Shown piece after piece: positions 63,896 to 64,000 of a stretch of DNA of 64,000 bases (the stretch's first letter is position 1; every line of letters begins with the position of its first letter). Under the pieces are notes generated by a model, which had not been told where the DNA came from, ran no database searches, and saw only the letters and a program-made list of their open reading frames with translations. The position numbers were made by a program, and so were the translations under genes. Source of the DNA: Inia geoffrensis (taxonomy: Eukaryota; Chordata; Mammalia; Artiodactyla; Iniidae); the NCBI GenBank assembly GCA_036417435.1, contig CM070910.1, positions 73,206,784-73,270,783 on the forward strand, in the 5' to 3' direction.

Positions 63896-64000
63896 CCAAC
63901 ACTAACCAGTGTCCTCACACGTATGCTAACCCTAAACTGTTGCCAAACCCTAAACTGTATCCTAATCCCTCCCCATTCCCTAACACTAACCCTACCCGAA

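Larger units (their letters stand above)
1..64000 (+). repeat. 168-bp satellite array derived from CCCTAA hexamers, whole window
   Basis: Every stretch of the window aligns to one monomer of about 168 bp. Read in sixes from the head, the monomer is 28 hexamers: CCCTAA, ACCGTT, GCCGTA, CCCTAA, CCTGTA, CCCTAA, TCCCTC, CCCATT, three CCCTAA, CCCGAA, CCCTAA, CCCTGA, CCCTCA, CCCGAA, GCCTTA, CCCTCA, CCCGTG, CCCTAA, TCTTAA, CCAGTA, CACCAA, CACTAA, CCCGTG, CCCTCA, CACGTA, CGCTAA. By hand count about 125 of the 168 consensus positions match a pure CCCTAA repeat, which implies origin from telomeric repeats. All copies have the same orientation. No single-copy sequence of 300 bases or more was seen. Genomic location (subtelomeric, interstitial or pericentromeric) cannot be read from the sequence. 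Confidence 0.95.
57496..64000 (+). repeat. Right array: diverged 168-bp monomers without A-J types
   Basis: About 39 monomers of the same 28-hexamer unit continue to the window edge. The typical head is CCCTAAACCGTTGCCGTACC and the typical tail is CCCGTGCCCTCACACGTACG. CACAATTATGCG, AAGATTTACCC with AAACAGTCC, ACTAGTGACC and CACGAACGGT are not seen. Copies differ from one another more than in the left array, and small duplications and single-base losses are commoner. Repeated private motifs at multi-kilobase spacing show that an older higher-order order survives. Confidence 0.85.

Noticed and set aside
1..64000. A functional telomere
   Set aside because: Exact CCCTAA runs do not exceed four units in what I found, and most hexamers are degenerate in a fixed, inherited pattern, unlike telomerase-made repeats.
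1..64000. CRISPR array
   Set aside because: There are no short identical repeats separated by unrelated spacers. The whole 168-bp unit is repetitive, and the telomeric origin is eukaryotic.
1..64000. CENP-B box (TTCG....A..CGGG) on either strand
   Set aside because: CTTCGGGTGAGGG on the minus strand resembles the first half, but the CGGG of the second half is not present at the required spacing in the consensus. I saw no full match.
1..64000. Insertion of a transposon, tRNA, rRNA gene or other single-copy sequence in the array
   Set aside because: Walking the array monomer by monomer accounted for all sequence with only small hexamer-sized gains or losses. No insert of tens of bases lacking the CCCTAA-like pattern was seen.
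1..64000. CACGTG or CACGTA as E-box regulatory sites
   Set aside because: These occur as part of the repeated monomer tail (CACACGTACG) and its variants. Recurrence is explained by the satellite, and nothing else suggests a promoter.

Overview
The window is a single uninterrupted tandem-repeat (satellite) array. I find no supportable protein-coding gene, RNA gene, transposon, CRISPR array or single-copy DNA anywhere in the 64 kb, and both window edges lie inside the array. The + strand is C- and A-rich, very poor in G, and carries CCCTAA-type sequence throughout, with no inverted segment. TTAGGG-type telomeric sequence points to a eukaryote (vertebrates and many other metazoans, filamentous fungi and some protists have TTAGGG telomeres). 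I cannot name the organism. Frequent CpG-to-TpG/CpA differences between copies hint at germline CpG methylation. Interpretation as subtelomeric DNA, or as a large interstitial or pericentromeric satellite of telomeric origin, is inference.

The array has nested levels. (1) A 6-bp level: the 168-bp monomer is exactly 28 hexamers, each an exact or degenerate CCCTAA, and most length variants differ by whole hexamers. (2) A 168-bp level: about 343 monomers in positions 1-57,495 and about 39 in 57,496-64,000. (3) A higher-order level: the left 57.5 kb is built from ten diagnosable monomer types, named A to J here, in the order A-B-C-D-E-F-G-H-I-J, giving a ten-monomer higher-order repeat (HOR) of about 1.67-1.68 kb. 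A complete intact copy lies at 43,113-44,790. (4) A super-repeat level: duplications of whole HOR derivatives, notably a 2,181-bp 13-mer present twice with the start of a third copy (2,719-7,080 onward), a 2,152-bp-offset duplication (6,746-8,076 and 8,898-10,228), a roughly 1.67-kb variant ten-mer (18,793-22,138), and a 4,018-bp super-repeat (34,357 onward).

Region by region: 1-44 is the tail of a J monomer. 45-57,328 holds 29 HOR blocks, each running from one A monomer to the next and ranging from 3 to 27 monomers, with many hybrid monomers (head of one type, tail of another; written X/Y) that mark old unequal crossovers. A subfamily zone with altered E monomers spans about 24,984-40,880. 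At 57,329-57,663 the A-J array stops. From 57,664 to the right edge lies a more diverged array of the same 168-bp monomer in which the A-J diagnostic motifs are absent, but an older higher-order order is still faintly visible.

The many long open reading frames in this window are a by-product of the 6-bp period: they encode LT, PN or VR dipeptide repeats and are not genes. The biologically interesting content is the repeat architecture itself: an alpha-satellite-like HOR system apparently grown from telomere repeats.
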